DNA from: G032773895 sp965248935
GTDB taxonomy: Bacteria; Pseudomonadota; Gammaproteobacteria; Pseudomonadales; Cellvibrionaceae
Direction: 5' to 3'
NCBI GenBank assembly: GCA_965248935.1
Contig: OZ252214.1
Location: 2,418,001-2,482,000 of the forward strand
DNA: 64,000 nt
Shown here: positions 49,708 to 59,629 of the stretch, one piece after another
How the letters are laid out: the number at the start of each line of letters is the position of its first letter
Numbering within the stretch: position 1 is the first letter of the stretch
Position numbers and translations under genes: made by a program
Notes under the pieces: generated by a model
The model's database searches: none
The model's input: the letters and a program-made list of their open reading frames with translations, nothing else
What the model was told of the DNA's origin: nothing

Positions 49708-50889
49708 CTAGAGTTTGAGTTTGAAGCCGATTTTATTTAATAGGCCGCCTAAGCACATTATTGCAATGGTAAATATGACAGTCCATATTACTCCCAATAG
49801 ACCAGCGTCAAACATTTCTGGTCTTGTAGAAATTGCCAACAGAGCAAACAGTGCAATGAGAATATCAGGCAAAATATAAACGAGTAGTGCATTGTTTGCC
49901 ACAGGCTCAATAAATTTTGTCCAGTATGTTATTTTCATTTTCTCAATAATCAAGTGAACAACAAAAAAGCAAGCAATGCATACTGCAACGCTAAATAGAG
50001 CCCATGTTGGTGTAGCCCAAATCTTAGAGATTGGTGAAACCTGCCAACTAACAAAAGCGGCGATTATAGTTACGCAAAAATAGATAGCTGTATTTATCGC
50101 ATATTTCTGTGCATGATCTTTATGGTAAATGAGTATCGATAAAATAGTACCCATAAGAACAAGGGCGGCGTGGGTGGTATTTCTACGGTTTTCAATAAAC
50201 CAATGTAAAACTGGATTGTCGTTTGCAGAGAGGTTATCCAGTAATAGATATGCTGCATAATAAGCCAAGACGGCAATGCCTAGAATTAAGACCTTTTTAC
50301 TGATCAAGTAAATTGGCAGTGTCATAACATAGGCCCAGCCAATTAAACCAAGTATACCCCACCATTGTGTGGTCATTCCCTGCCCCTCGACTCCCTCGTA
50401 TAGGTACCATAAAATGATTAAACCAACCCCGCCAGCGGTTTTAAGTCCATTGGTAAGTGTGGAGCTTAGATGCTTGGGGTAGTGTGCCCAAACTAACATA
50501 ACACAGGCATACATCAGCAGTGCCCACAGGTAGATTGAGAATGGCATTTTCTCGTTATCCCACCCCCATAAAACGTTTACCGTATAGAAGCCAATAATAA
50601 TTAGGCTGACACCTCTTATAAGGCTATGACTAAGAATATCTTTAATACTCCCGCCACGTGAACTGCGAATTTGAATTGCAAAAGGTATGGACATGCCAAC
50701 GATAAAAAGAAACGCTGGAAATACAATATCGACGAAAGTCATCGCATCCGCGTCAGCAGGCATGTGTTTAGCCCACTGAGGGATGCCCTTGACCGAGCTT
50801 AGTTGATTAACAAATATCATGACTAATATTGTGAGCCCACGGAAAATATCTATAGGTAATATGCGTTGGTTAGGAAATGCTGCCGACAT
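49708..50889 (-). CDS. DUF5009/HGSNAT-like membrane acyltransferase
   Basis: The 393-residue protein has ten or more hydrophobic helices. It begins with R-I-L-P-I-D-I-F-R-G-L-T-I-L-V-M-I-F-V-N, the hallmark of DUF5009 and heparan-alpha-glucosaminide N-acetyltransferase-like proteins. F-P-A-F-L-F-I-V-G-M-S-I follows in the second helix. These proteins may acetylate sugars during transport (NagX type), but the substrate here is unknown. It stands alone, convergent with the GspE-type gene. Confidence 0.8.
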   Translation of the reverse strand: MSAAFPNQRILPIDIFRGLTILVMIFVNQLSSVKGIPQWAKHMPADADAMTFVDIVFPAFLFIVGMSIPFAIQIRSSRGGSIKDILSHSLIRGVSLIIIGFYTVNVLWGWDNEKMPFSIYLWALLMYACVMLVWAHYPKHLSSTLTNGLKTAGGVGLIILWYLYEGVEGQGMTTQWWGILGLIGWAYVMTLPIYLISKKVLILGIAVLAYYAAYLLLDNLSANDNPVLHWFIENRRNTTHAALVLMGTILSILIYHKDHAQKYAINTAIYFCVTIIAAFVSWQVSPISKIWATPTWALFSVAVCIACFFVVHLIIEKMKITYWTKFIEPVANNALLVYILPDILIALFALLAISTRPEMFDAGLLGVIWTVIFTIAIMCLGGLLNKIGFKLKL

Positions 50890-51375
50890 TGCGTGACCTT
50901 AGTATCGAAAATGTTGAGTGAACATATCATAGGACTAATAGATATTCAAAGCCCTAAATATATTACATAGTAGGCGTGCGTATGGTCGCAGAGCTTTGCA
51001 GTTTATGCATTAAATGGAGTGAAACAATGATAGTTTAGTACATGAGGTTGATAGTAATCGCATACTAATATTATGGCTTTTATTAATTTTTCCTTATTGC
51101 TAGATTTGACTGAATGATGAGATTTACTGGTGCCTGCTTCTTAAAGTGACAGGAACGTTTCTATTGGATACACATTAAGGTGTAGCATATAAAAATATTT
51201 ATAGTGAATGGATGATTGATTTGTTATTTTTTTTTTGACAAGGTAGACAGATATTTTTTTATTTGGCGCAAAAATAAATATGTTAAAAATATTAAATGCA
51301 AATATATGCTTTAGTTAGATTTATCAAGTGTTTTATAACAACTGATATTTAACTAGGAGATAGGAGGATATCTCA
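50890..51375. other. AT-rich intergenic region
   Basis: No gene was found. The region is notably AT-rich and holds the promoter of the 51376 gene, which has the ribosome binding site AGGAGGATATCTCA. A TTGACA lies at 51235-51240, but no clear -10 was fixed. Confidence 0.4.
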
Positions 51376-52107
51376 ATGACCGGACTATTTCAATTAATAG
51401 ACGAAAAACGAGAACAACTTTCTAAGCATCCACTGTGCTTTCATTTACAAGAAATGTCGCCAGGAGAAAAATTATTATTTATACCTCATATGACTTTCTT
51501 TGTGCTTGGTTTTAAAGATATGTTAGATAAATTAAAAATTGACAATCCGTCCACCAAAATTGAAAAAATGATCAATCATCATTGCGAAGAAGATTATGAT
51601 CATTGGCGAATGTTTTTAAAAGATTTAAAAACGTTAAATATGGATATTGAATATTGGGGCGGTGATATTGATCATATTGTTTCTCTTGTTTGGGCAAAGA
51701 AAAGTTATGCAGTTAGGGAGCAAGTGTATCTTGTTATGAAGTGTATAGATGGCTGCAAAGGGCCTCATGAGAAGTTAATTGTTGTAGAGTGTCTTGAAGC
51801 GGCCTTTGCTGCTTTTGTTGAAAGTTTAACCGTTTATACTAAAAAATCGGAGTTATTTAAAACTTTGGAGTATTTTGGTGAGCTTCATTATGAGCAGGAA
51901 GCGAATCACGAAATGGGAAGTTGGTTAGGTGGCTCAACCCCAAAATCAGTTATGCCGCATCAAGCAAAATATGTAATGCGTTCTGAATTGATGGAGTTAT
52001 ACATTAACGACATATTTAATGGTTTTAATAAGGTATTTTATATTTGGTTGTATGCACAAAAAGAAGATTACGACTATCCGAGAGCGTCATTGGCTGAAGC
52101 TGTTTAA
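51376..52107 (+). CDS. Helical heme-oxygenase-like (possible diiron) protein
   Basis: The 243-residue, all-helical protein has His/Glu clusters at three separate positions: I-N-H-H-C-E-E-D-Y-D-H-W (about residues 66-77), V-E-C-L-E-A-A-F-A-A-F-V-E (about 137-149), and E-L-H-Y-E-Q-E-A-N-H-E (about 173-183). This arrangement resembles heme-oxygenase-like iron oxidases. No signal peptide is present. Codon use is more AT-rich than its neighbours. It converges on a hybrid sensor kinase gene 12 bp away. I do not know the substrate. Confidence 0.55.
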   Translation: MTGLFQLIDEKREQLSKHPLCFHLQEMSPGEKLLFIPHMTFFVLGFKDMLDKLKIDNPSTKIEKMINHHCEEDYDHWRMFLKDLKTLNMDIEYWGGDIDHIVSLVWAKKSYAVREQVYLVMKCIDGCKGPHEKLIVVECLEAAFAAFVESLTVYTKKSELFKTLEYFGELHYEQEANHEMGSWLGGSTPKSVMPHQAKYVMRSELMELYINDIFNGFNKVFYIWLYAQKEDYDYPRASLAEAV

Positions 52108-52119
52108 GTTGGTTTATAT

Positions 52120-53967
52120 TTAGCCTGTGGATTTTCCCGTTTCATAAAAGTAGTATTGGTTCAACGTTTTTTCCACATCTTGCAGTGTGTAAGGCTTTTT
52201 CATATAACCCGTTGCTCCGGCAGAAAAAGCCTTATCTACATCGTAATCATAGGCAAACGCACTTACAATAATAATCGGAATGTTGTCTTCATCATCACGA
52301 ATTTGTTTTGTAAGTTGAAGTCCGTTTGCATCAGGTAATTGCACATCCATAAGAATTAGAGAGTAATCGTTTTTGTTTTTACCTGAATAAAGTTCCATGG
52401 CTTTTTCGCCATTAACGGCAGTATCATATTCAACCCCAATATTGTCGAGCATACCCTCCAATACCATTATATTAACCAAATTATCTTCAACGATTAAAAT
52501 TTTTCCTTGCATTTTGGTAGGATAGTTTGGGTTGAAGCAGAGAACTGTTTTGTCTTTTGATTCGTGTTCAGTTATTTCAATTGTTACGGGAACAATTACC
52601 CGAACTTCGACACCTTTACCAATATCGGACTCAATAGAAAAGCTGCCTTTTAACGCGCTAACGAGTTCTTTAATAATGCTAAAACCTAAACCGGCTCCGC
52701 CCGTTTTAGAATAGTCGGCTTGTTCATAACGTCTTCCATAAGCACCAATTTTCTTTTTAGGAATACCAATTCCATCGTCCTTGATGTCGATGGTAAAAAT
52801 GCCTTGATTAGTATCTTTTGCAGAATATTGAGCGGAAAGAGTAATGGTTTTAGCTTCGGAGTGCTTAAGGGTATTGTTTATGATGTTAAAGCAAATTTGC
52901 TTAAGCTTTTGTTCGTCGGTAATAATTAAATCGGGAAGGTCGTCAGCTAGTTTAACAAAATAAGTCATTTGAACGTTGGATGTAATTGCGTAATGACTTA
53001 CTATATCTTCAAAAAATTGCTTGGGTGAAAAAATGGCAGAGTATATGGGTACGGTGGAAGACTCTAATTGAGCGAGGTCCAAAATGTTATTAACGATTGC
53101 TAATAGCGTTGTACTCGATGTTTTTATCTGGTTAACAAAATGGGTTTGGTGATCTGTCAATTTAGTTTGTAGTAATAGGTCATTTAAACCAACCACACCA
53201 TTAATGGGTGTGCGAATCTCGTGGCTCATATTGGCTAAGAAATTTGATTTCACTCTAGCAGACCTTTTGGCTTCCTCCACCGCCTTTTCTAATTGTTCTT
53301 CGGTTTCAATTCGGGACTTGATTTCTCTTTTAAGCTGGCTGGTTAGGTTGTACTCAATAAAGCTATTGATAATACAAGGAAGGAGGATACCAAATATCAT
53401 GGAGGTGGCGATAACAAACGAATACCCAAAAATAGCAAATTCGGCGTTGGGTCTAAGGAATGGGTAATCAAGGAAATGTAGGCCATTGATTAAGAGGGTG
53501 ATCGAGTAAGCAATGGCTAAACTGTCTGGGCCGCCGGGAGTCCTTTTCCCTGTTATGGCCCTATAAGCTGTGTAGATTTGTGGTATTGCAACGGAGATAG
53601 CGATGGGGAGGGCAAGCCAAGTGAAGCTGATATTGGGAACCAAGTAGTAGAGTGCGATGGTGATGACTACTGCGCTAGCCCAAATCCGATAAAAGAATCT
53701 GAACGAAAAGAAATCGTTTACGACTTCTCTCAAAATATTTGCCCAGCAGTATGCAACAACAATGTAGGTGCTAAATGAGAGGATGCTACCCAATTCAGAG
53801 GCCATAGTTGCGGCTTGGGAAAAGAAGTTAACCAAGGTAAACCCCCAGGCACCCATTAGCAAAACATAGAGCTTATTGCGAGTTTTGAACCAGAGCAGAA
53901 ATGCAATACTACCGTTAGTAAGCAGTAGTATTATGTACACTGCTAGTAGAGTTTTTAGTATTTCCAT
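52120..53967 (-). CDS. Hybrid sensor histidine kinase
   Basis: The 615-residue protein has an N-terminal block of about seven membrane helices (1-210) and a coiled linker. HisKA follows with the phospho-His in N-F-L-A-N-M-S-H-E-I-R-T-P, then the HATPase domain with D-I-K-D-D-G-I-G-I-P and G-G-A-G-L-G-F-S-I. A C-terminal REC domain has V-E-D-N, the Asp in L-I-L-M-D-V-Q and K in Y-M-K-K-P-Y. The membrane sensor has no separate periplasmic loop of size, so it may sense within the membrane. Confidence 0.93.
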   Translation of the reverse strand: MEILKTLLAVYIILLLTNGSIAFLLWFKTRNKLYVLLMGAWGFTLVNFFSQAATMASELGSILSFSTYIVVAYCWANILREVVNDFFSFRFFYRIWASAVVITIALYYLVPNISFTWLALPIAISVAIPQIYTAYRAITGKRTPGGPDSLAIAYSITLLINGLHFLDYPFLRPNAEFAIFGYSFVIATSMIFGILLPCIINSFIEYNLTSQLKREIKSRIETEEQLEKAVEEAKRSARVKSNFLANMSHEIRTPINGVVGLNDLLLQTKLTDHQTHFVNQIKTSSTTLLAIVNNILDLAQLESSTVPIYSAIFSPKQFFEDIVSHYAITSNVQMTYFVKLADDLPDLIITDEQKLKQICFNIINNTLKHSEAKTITLSAQYSAKDTNQGIFTIDIKDDGIGIPKKKIGAYGRRYEQADYSKTGGAGLGFSIIKELVSALKGSFSIESDIGKGVEVRVIVPVTIEITEHESKDKTVLCFNPNYPTKMQGKILIVEDNLVNIMVLEGMLDNIGVEYDTAVNGEKAMELYSGKNKNDYSLILMDVQLPDANGLQLTKQIRDDEDNIPIIIVSAFAYDYDVDKAFSAGATGYMKKPYTLQDVEKTLNQYYFYETGKSTG

Positions 53968-54488
53968 TTAAGGACTCTTAATAGAACGTAATAATCAAAC
54001 CGGATGAGTTTCCAATGAAACTTTTCGGTTATTACCTTGGAACAATTAAAGTATTTTGAAATGGTATCTTTGTTACATTATTCGATTTATGGCACTTAAA
54101 CGTACGTTTGTATCTAAGCTGGCCAAATATTTACGGCCAGTGTAGGAGTTCTTGGATTATTGCGTGTTGAGTCTGGCGCCACTCTTATGTTAATTGACGA
54201 CTTTATGTATTTATTGTGACGGATTAACACATCTTTCCCTCAATTTAATTACTTGATAATTGAAAAATTTTTGCTTTATCCATTTTCTGTCATTTTATTG
54301 ACTTTAATATAGGTTTTTCAGCGTTAATTATTTTTAGTTATTTCTAGAATCAGATTCCTTTTAGTACACATGGAAAAGTACACATGCAAATTAAAGCGAT
54401 CACGGTTTTGCGAACCGACGTCACAATTTACCCTAACACTAAGCGTATGATCAAATGGAATTACAGATAATCACTGAGGGTATTGACT
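53968..54488. other. Intergenic region with short repeats
   Basis: No gene is visible. AGTACACATG occurs twice in close tandem (about 54363 and 54378). The small hairpin CGGTT-ttgcg-AACCG follows near 54405. These could be regulatory sites for either flanking gene. Confidence 0.35.
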
Positions 54489-54692
54489 ATGCTTACAGTA
54501 GATAAAGACGGCTGGACTGGTAATATAAAAATTACGAAAAAGCACAAGCCAGCCATAAAACAAAGAGTACTAAGTGCCGTAAAAGCGATTGTCCTCACTG
54601 AACTGGCTCAATCATCGCCTGTGAAAAAGAATGCTGTAAAGATAATTTTGAGTACTGCACCTGGGAATAAACAAAATAGCCTTCTCACCTAA
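54489..54692 (+). CDS. Hypothetical basic protein, 67 aa
   Basis: This small Lys-rich protein (M-L-T-V-D-K-D-G-W-T-G-N-I-K-I) has a predicted strand then helices. GAGGG lies nine bases before ATG 54489; an upstream TTG at 54483 is possible. I recognise no family. It is convergent with serA. The good start signals support a real gene. Confidence 0.45.
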   Translation: MLTVDKDGWTGNIKITKKHKPAIKQRVLSAVKAIVLTELAQSSPVKKNAVKIILSTAPGNKQNSLLT

Positions 54693-54757
54693 CACTGACT
54701 AAATATTTGGTTATTGGCGGTATTTACAGCGCTAAATCGATTGCATCGCCGTAGAAA

Positions 54758-55993
54758 TTAAAAAAGGACTCGGCAGCGAATAGTGCCCGGTATTTCTTTT
54801 AGCTTCTTTAAGGCGATATTACTGTAGTCAGAATTAATATCCATTACCACGTAGCCCACTTTCTCATTGGTTTGTAAATACTGTCCTGTAATATTGATAT
54901 TGCTTTCCGATAAAACTTGGTTGATAGCGGTTAGTATGCCGGGTTGGTTTTTATGGACATGCAGTAATCTGTGAACGCCTTCATGGGAAGGTAGCGCCAC
55001 TTCAGGAAAGTTTACCGATGAAATGGTGGTTCCGTTATCGGAATAGGTCACTAATTTTTCAGCCACTTCTAGCCCAATATTTTCCTGAGCCTCCATGGTT
55101 GAACCGCCAATATGGGGTGTCAGGATGGTATTATCAAAATCTTTTAGCGGACTAATAAATTCTTCCTGATTGCTTTTGGGTTCTGTTGGAAATACATCAA
55201 TGGCGGCACCGGACAGGTGTTTGCTTTGAAGTGCGTCGGCTAATGCACTAATATCGATAACGGTTCCGCGTGAGGCATTAATTAAAATAGCCCCCTTTTT
55301 CATAGAGGCAATTTCCTTTGCGCCGATCATATTTTGAGTTAAGGCCGTTTCGGGAACGTGTAGACTAACAATATCAGAGCAGGCAAGAAGTTCTGTTAGG
55401 CTCTTACTTTGCTGTGCGTTCCCCAGTGAGAGTTTGGTTATTACATCATAAAAGACCACCTTCATCCCAAGGGATTCAGCTAATATACTGACTTGGCTTC
55501 CTATGGAGCCGTAGCCGATTAACCCCAAGGTTTTGCCGCGAATTTCAAAGGAACCCGCAGCAGATTTAATCCATTCCCCTCTGTGGCACGCAGCATTTTT
55601 TGCAGGAATGTCTCTTAGTAATAAAGTGGCCTCAGCAATAACAAGCTCAGCGACACTTCGAGTATTTGAAAAAGGCGCATTAAATACGGCAACACCCTGC
55701 TCTTGGGCTGCGGAAAGATCCACTTGGTTTGTACCAATACAAAAGCACCCCACCGCGACCAATTTGGGCGCGTTTTCGAATACTCTTTTAGTGAGCTGAG
55801 TTCTGGACCTTATGCCTACAAAATGCGCATCTTTTATCCGATCAATAAGCGCATCGTCTGTCAGCGCGGTTTTAACGTAATCGATATTGGTGTATCCCGC
55901 AGACTTTAAATATTCTACTGCGGATTGGTGTACTCCCTCCAAAAGAACAAATTTAATTTTGTTTTTTTCCAAGGATGTAATGGTTTCTGTCAT
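54758..55993 (-). CDS. serA: D-3-phosphoglycerate dehydrogenase
   Basis: This enzyme catalyses the first step of serine synthesis. The 411-residue protein has the substrate domain, a Rossmann NAD-binding loop G-L-I-G-Y-G-S-I-G, the catalytic Arg region N-A-S-R-G-T-V-I-D and the His in L-T-P-H-I-G-G-S-T. A C-terminal ACT domain (about 340-411) for serine feedback follows. The length matches the E. coli type. It lies next to rpiA in the same direction. Confidence 0.97.
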   Translation of the reverse strand: MTETITSLEKNKIKFVLLEGVHQSAVEYLKSAGYTNIDYVKTALTDDALIDRIKDAHFVGIRSRTQLTKRVFENAPKLVAVGCFCIGTNQVDLSAAQEQGVAVFNAPFSNTRSVAELVIAEATLLLRDIPAKNAACHRGEWIKSAAGSFEIRGKTLGLIGYGSIGSQVSILAESLGMKVVFYDVITKLSLGNAQQSKSLTELLACSDIVSLHVPETALTQNMIGAKEIASMKKGAILINASRGTVIDISALADALQSKHLSGAAIDVFPTEPKSNQEEFISPLKDFDNTILTPHIGGSTMEAQENIGLEVAEKLVTYSDNGTTISSVNFPEVALPSHEGVHRLLHVHKNQPGILTAINQVLSESNINITGQYLQTNEKVGYVVMDINSDYSNIALKKLKEIPGTIRCRVLF

Positions 55994-56016
55994 AGATAGT
56001 TACCAGAGTATTTTGG

Positions 56017-56688
56017 TTAACGTGAATAGGTTTTTACGCCAGACTGCGTGCCCAGCAACAACGTATCGGCGGGGCGCAAGGCAAATAGCCCATTAGTGAC
56101 CACACCTGTAATTTGGTTTAGGGTTGTTTCCAATTCCTTTGGCTGCGTTATTTTAAACCCAGTGACGTCAAGAATAAGGTTTCCGTTATCGGTTACAAAG
56201 CCCTCTCTTAATCTTGGCGTACCGCCGAGGCATTTGATCTCTTTTGCAACATAGGTGAATGCCATGGGAATCACCTCTACAGGGAGAGGGAATTGGCCAA
56301 GCGTTTTGACCCACTTGCTCTCATCGGCGATGCAGATAAATGTTTTTGCGCAGGCGGCAATAATTTTTTCTCTAGTGAGGGCGCCCCCGCCTCCTTTTAT
56401 AAGAGCAAGGTTCGCGTCAGATTCGTCCGCGCCATCAATATAGACGTCGAATTCTCCGCAATCGGTTAGTTCATATACACTAATTCCCGAACGTTGGAGG
56501 CGACTAGAAGAGGCTTCTGAGCTAGACACCGCCCCCTTAAACTTGCCTTTATGTTCAGAAAGTAGGTCAATAAAGACATTCGCTGTTGAGCCGGTACCTA
56601 TACCAAGCACAGTTGATGGTGTTAGTTTGGGCACAATGAGGTTAATCGCAGCTTCAGAAACCGCGCGCTTTAGCTCGTCTTGTTGCAT
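56017..56688 (-). CDS. rpiA: Ribose-5-phosphate isomerase A
   Basis: This enzyme interconverts ribose-5-phosphate and ribulose-5-phosphate. It has G-I-G-T-G-S-T-A-N-V-F, S-S-S-E-A-S-S-S-R and the active-site D-G-A-D-E-S-D followed by K-G-G-G-G-A-L-T-R-E-K. I use ATG 56688 (M-Q-Q-D-E-L), giving 223 residues. The longer open frame to 56772 is not family-like. It is divergent to ilvA and ends 24 bp before serA. Confidence 0.96.
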   Translation of the reverse strand: MQQDELKRAVSEAAINLIVPKLTPSTVLGIGTGSTANVFIDLLSEHKGKFKGAVSSSEASSSRLQRSGISVYELTDCGEFDVYIDGADESDANLALIKGGGGALTREKIIAACAKTFICIADESKWVKTLGQFPLPVEVIPMAFTYVAKEIKCLGGTPRLREGFVTDNGNLILDVTGFKITQPKELETTLNQITGVVTNGLFALRPADTLLLGTQSGVKTYSR

Positions 56689-56854
56689 AGAACTTGTTGC
56701 ATAGAAAGAGTACCGCAGGTGAAGGACGTAAATAATAGGGGGTATTTTACGGGAGAACACTAAATAAAGCATGGTTAGAATGGTGTAGGTTGGTCACATG
56801 CATTAATATTGGCGACTTACTCTTTTGCAACCACTCGATTAAAGTTAGACATTC

Positions 56855-58369
56855 ATGCCACAAACATACGTAAAGCGCATACTTGGTGCGCGAATCTACG
56901 ACCTTGCCGTAGAGACCCCCTTGGAACCCATGCCCTTGATTTCGGATAGAACGAAAAACAGAGTATTGATTAAGCGAGAAGACCTACAGCCTGTATTTTC
57001 GTTCAAAGTACGAGGGGCCTATAACTGCTTGTTGCAGTTATCTGAGGAAAAACGAAAAGGGGGCGTGATTGCCGCTTCTGCGGGAAATCATGCGCAGGGG
57101 TTGGCCCTTTCAGCACAGCACCTAGGGGTGAGTGCCACTATTGTTATGCCACGTACAACGCCTCAGATTAAAGTGGATGCAGTAAAACGTCGTGGTGCGA
57201 AAGTGGTATTGCATGGCGATACCTATGATGAAGCTTCTGACCTAGCTCATCAAATGGTGGAAGAAAAAGGCATGACCTATATTCACCCATACGACCATCC
57301 CGATGTTATTGCCGGGCAGGGCACGGTGGCGATGGAAATCTTGCGGCAACAGACTAGCGACATAGATGCTGTATTTATCCCTGTTGGTGGGGGTGGGTTG
57401 TGCGCAGGTATGGTTGCATACATAAAATTTGTACGCCCTGAAATTAAAGTTTTTGCCGTAGAGCCGGAAGATGCTGCCTGCTTGAAATTGGCAATGGATA
57501 AAAACCGTCGAGATACATTGAAGCAAGTGGGTATATTTGCCGATGGAGTGGCTGTTGCGCAAATAGGAAAAGAAACCTACCGAGTGATAAAAGATAGCAT
57601 TGATGGCGTCATCACAATTAGTACCGATGAAATGTGTGCGGCGATAAAAGATATTTTCGAAGATACACGTTCTATTGCTGAGCCAGCGGGTGCGTTGTCT
57701 CTGGCAGGCTTGAAAAAATATGTGAGCGAAAAGGGAATAAAAGAAAAAACCCTTATTGCAATTAATAGCGGTGCCAATACTAACTTTGACCGCTTGAGAT
57801 ATATTTCTGAGCGCACAGAGTTTAGTGAAAAGCGTGAAGCAATACTCGCTGTCACTATTCCTGAAAAGCCTGGAAGCTATAAAAAGTTTTGTAGCTTGTT
57901 GGGTAAGCGGGCCATTACGGAATTTAATTACCGCTATGCAGATGACCGCGATGCCCATATTTTTGTTGGCTTACAAATTCTTCCCGACGGCAATGATCGA
58001 GAAGAAATTGTTTTCAAACTTGAAAAGAATGGCTACGACGTAGTGGACATGACAGACAACGAAGTGGCGAAGCTCCATATTCGCCATATGGTAGGTGGTC
58101 ACGCGCCGCGAGTGAATGGAGAAATTGTTTATCGGTTTGAGTTTCCTGAGCGACCAGGCGCACTTCTTGCGTTTCTTACCCGGCTTGCTGGGAGATGGAA
58201 TATTTCAATGTTCCATTATCGAAATCATGGTGCAGCCTACGGACGAGTTCTGGTGGGAATGCAGGTTCCAGCTAAAGACAGAAAACAGCTTGAGTCACTG
58301 CTTATGGAGTTAAACTTCACGTACAGTGAAGAGACAGACAATCCTGCTTATCAGTACTTCTTATCTTGA
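56855..58369 (+). CDS. ilvA: Threonine ammonia-lyase, biosynthetic
   Basis: This PLP enzyme converts threonine to 2-oxobutanoate for isoleucine synthesis. PLP lysine is in F-S-F-K-V-R-G-A-Y-N (about residue 52), with the phosphate loop G-G-G-G-L-C-A-G-M. The C-terminal third has two ACT-like regulatory domains, which mark the feedback-inhibited biosynthetic type. At 504 residues it matches the family. It is divergent from rpiA, sharing a roughly 165-bp control region. Confidence 0.97.
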   Translation: MPQTYVKRILGARIYDLAVETPLEPMPLISDRTKNRVLIKREDLQPVFSFKVRGAYNCLLQLSEEKRKGGVIAASAGNHAQGLALSAQHLGVSATIVMPRTTPQIKVDAVKRRGAKVVLHGDTYDEASDLAHQMVEEKGMTYIHPYDHPDVIAGQGTVAMEILRQQTSDIDAVFIPVGGGGLCAGMVAYIKFVRPEIKVFAVEPEDAACLKLAMDKNRRDTLKQVGIFADGVAVAQIGKETYRVIKDSIDGVITISTDEMCAAIKDIFEDTRSIAEPAGALSLAGLKKYVSEKGIKEKTLIAINSGANTNFDRLRYISERTEFSEKREAILAVTIPEKPGSYKKFCSLLGKRAITEFNYRYADDRDAHIFVGLQILPDGNDREEIVFKLEKNGYDVVDMTDNEVAKLHIRHMVGGHAPRVNGEIVYRFEFPERPGALLAFLTRLAGRWNISMFHYRNHGAAYGRVLVGMQVPAKDRKQLESLLMELNFTYSEETDNPAYQYFLS

Positions 58370-58803
58370 ACCTTGAAATAGCTAGCAATATTAGATCAAA
58401 GCAATATGACAAAAAAACGGTGGCAAAAACCGCAGGCAGGTATGTATATAGTGAGAGTTTAGCTCTCTGAACCTTCGTATGTTTTTTGCCTGTTTTTTCT
58501 CACTGTCTTAGATATATTCGGCTTAAATATATTCGACATAAATTCTCTTATCTCGGATTTCCTTGTTTGGCGTATAAACCTCACAGATTGCTAGTGATGC
58601 GTATCACAAAATCATGTGAGTGTTCACTATTTCTGAGACATTAGTACCAATGGCGTTGATGAGTGTTTGTTGTTATGGGTGACAAGGCTAGGCTTAAAAT
58701 ATAGACAGTATTATTTAATTTGCGTTTGAACTTTAGGGCATTAGTCGGTATAAACTCTGCTCCATAACAATAAGATCCAAATTGGAGCAAGGAGGACATT
58801 AGC
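58370..58803. other. Intergenic region between ilvA and a small membrane peptide gene
   Basis: No larger gene is seen. An 18-codon frame near 58407 is too short to support. The region ends with AAGGAGG, the ribosome binding site of the 45-aa gene. Confidence 0.4.
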
Positions 58804-58941
58804 ATGAAAACTGATGTACTGACCCTAGCTGCTCTGGTATTTGTCGTAGGGCTATTAGCGAGTAGCTTGGGAATCTCGGAAGTATTTGACAGAGACCCAA
58901 GCCCACAGGGGGCGTTGCAGCAGGGTGTTGCAACACGCTAA
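58804..58941 (+). CDS. Small membrane peptide, 45 aa
   Basis: This is too short for usual gene calling, but it has a perfect AAGGAGG eight bases before the ATG. It has a single hydrophobic helix (L-T-L-A-A-L-V-F-V-V-G-L-L-A-S-S-L-G) at residues 6-23, then a polar tail with D-R-D-P-S-P-Q-G-A-L-Q-Q-G. It is probably a single-span inner-membrane protein of unknown role, facing the formyl-THF cyclo-ligase gene tail to tail. Confidence 0.65.
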   Translation: MKTDVLTLAALVFVVGLLASSLGISEVFDRDPSPQGALQQGVATR

Positions 58942-59000
58942 GCATTTGATGTAGCGAAGGTCATGGATGCCTTCGCAATGCATCGTATTTTCTTATCATA

Positions 59001-59615
59001 TTATTTCTTCTGTTTTTCTTGTTCTATAAATTCAGTCTTAGGTTTTCTCGAAGGTTTAATCCACCCTTGTTCTGTTACGATTGCGTCCAAGGGAACATCC
59101 CAGGGGTTAGCTTCCATATGGGGAAGTTCTTGGATGGCATAGGCGACGCCAACCTTCGCAGGTAGCTTAGAGTAGCTATTGTGGGTGAAAGCGAGGGTTT
59201 TGTCGTAAAAGCCTCCCCCCATACCTAAGCGATTACCTTCCCGGTCAAAGCCAACGAGTGGAAGAAGAATGGTATCTAGCTGAGTTACGGGAATGTGTGG
59301 GCACTTTTTATTTGGTTCTAGAATGCCGAATCGATTAAACCTTAGGTGTTTTTTTCCGCGAAACTGCCTGAATGTAAGTGAGCCATTACTTTCTATTTGA
59401 GGTAGATAGAGAGCATACCGATTAAAAAAACTGTTTGTCAGTAAGGCGGTAAGGTCCACTTCACCGTCGCAGGCAAAATAAAGAGCGAGGTTTTTTGTTT
59501 TAGCCAGTTCTTTGCTGCGTATTAACCGCAGCACGATTTTTCTCGATGCGGAAATCTGAGAGGTTTTACTTAGGTTGCGGCGCAGAGCGCGTAGGTGCTT
59601 TCGTTGGTTTAACAT
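59001..59615 (-). CDS. 5-formyltetrahydrofolate cyclo-ligase
   Basis: This enzyme converts 5-formyl-THF to 5,10-methenyl-THF using ATP. It has L-P-L-V-G-F-D-R-E-G-N-R-L-G-M-G-G-G-F-Y-D, the nucleotide/folate-binding signature, and an N-terminal R-R-N-L-S region. I begin it at ATG 59615; the open frame further upstream belongs to 6S RNA, which directly precedes this gene as in E. coli (ygfA/fau). The two are co-transcribed in many gammaproteobacteria. Confidence 0.92.
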   Translation of the reverse strand: MLNQRKHLRALRRNLSKTSQISASRKIVLRLIRSKELAKTKNLALYFACDGEVDLTALLTNSFFNRYALYLPQIESNGSLTFRQFRGKKHLRFNRFGILEPNKKCPHIPVTQLDTILLPLVGFDREGNRLGMGGGFYDKTLAFTHNSYSKLPAKVGVAYAIQELPHMEANPWDVPLDAIVTEQGWIKPSRKPKTEFIEQEKQKK

Positions 59616-59629
59616 GGTTATACAAGAAA

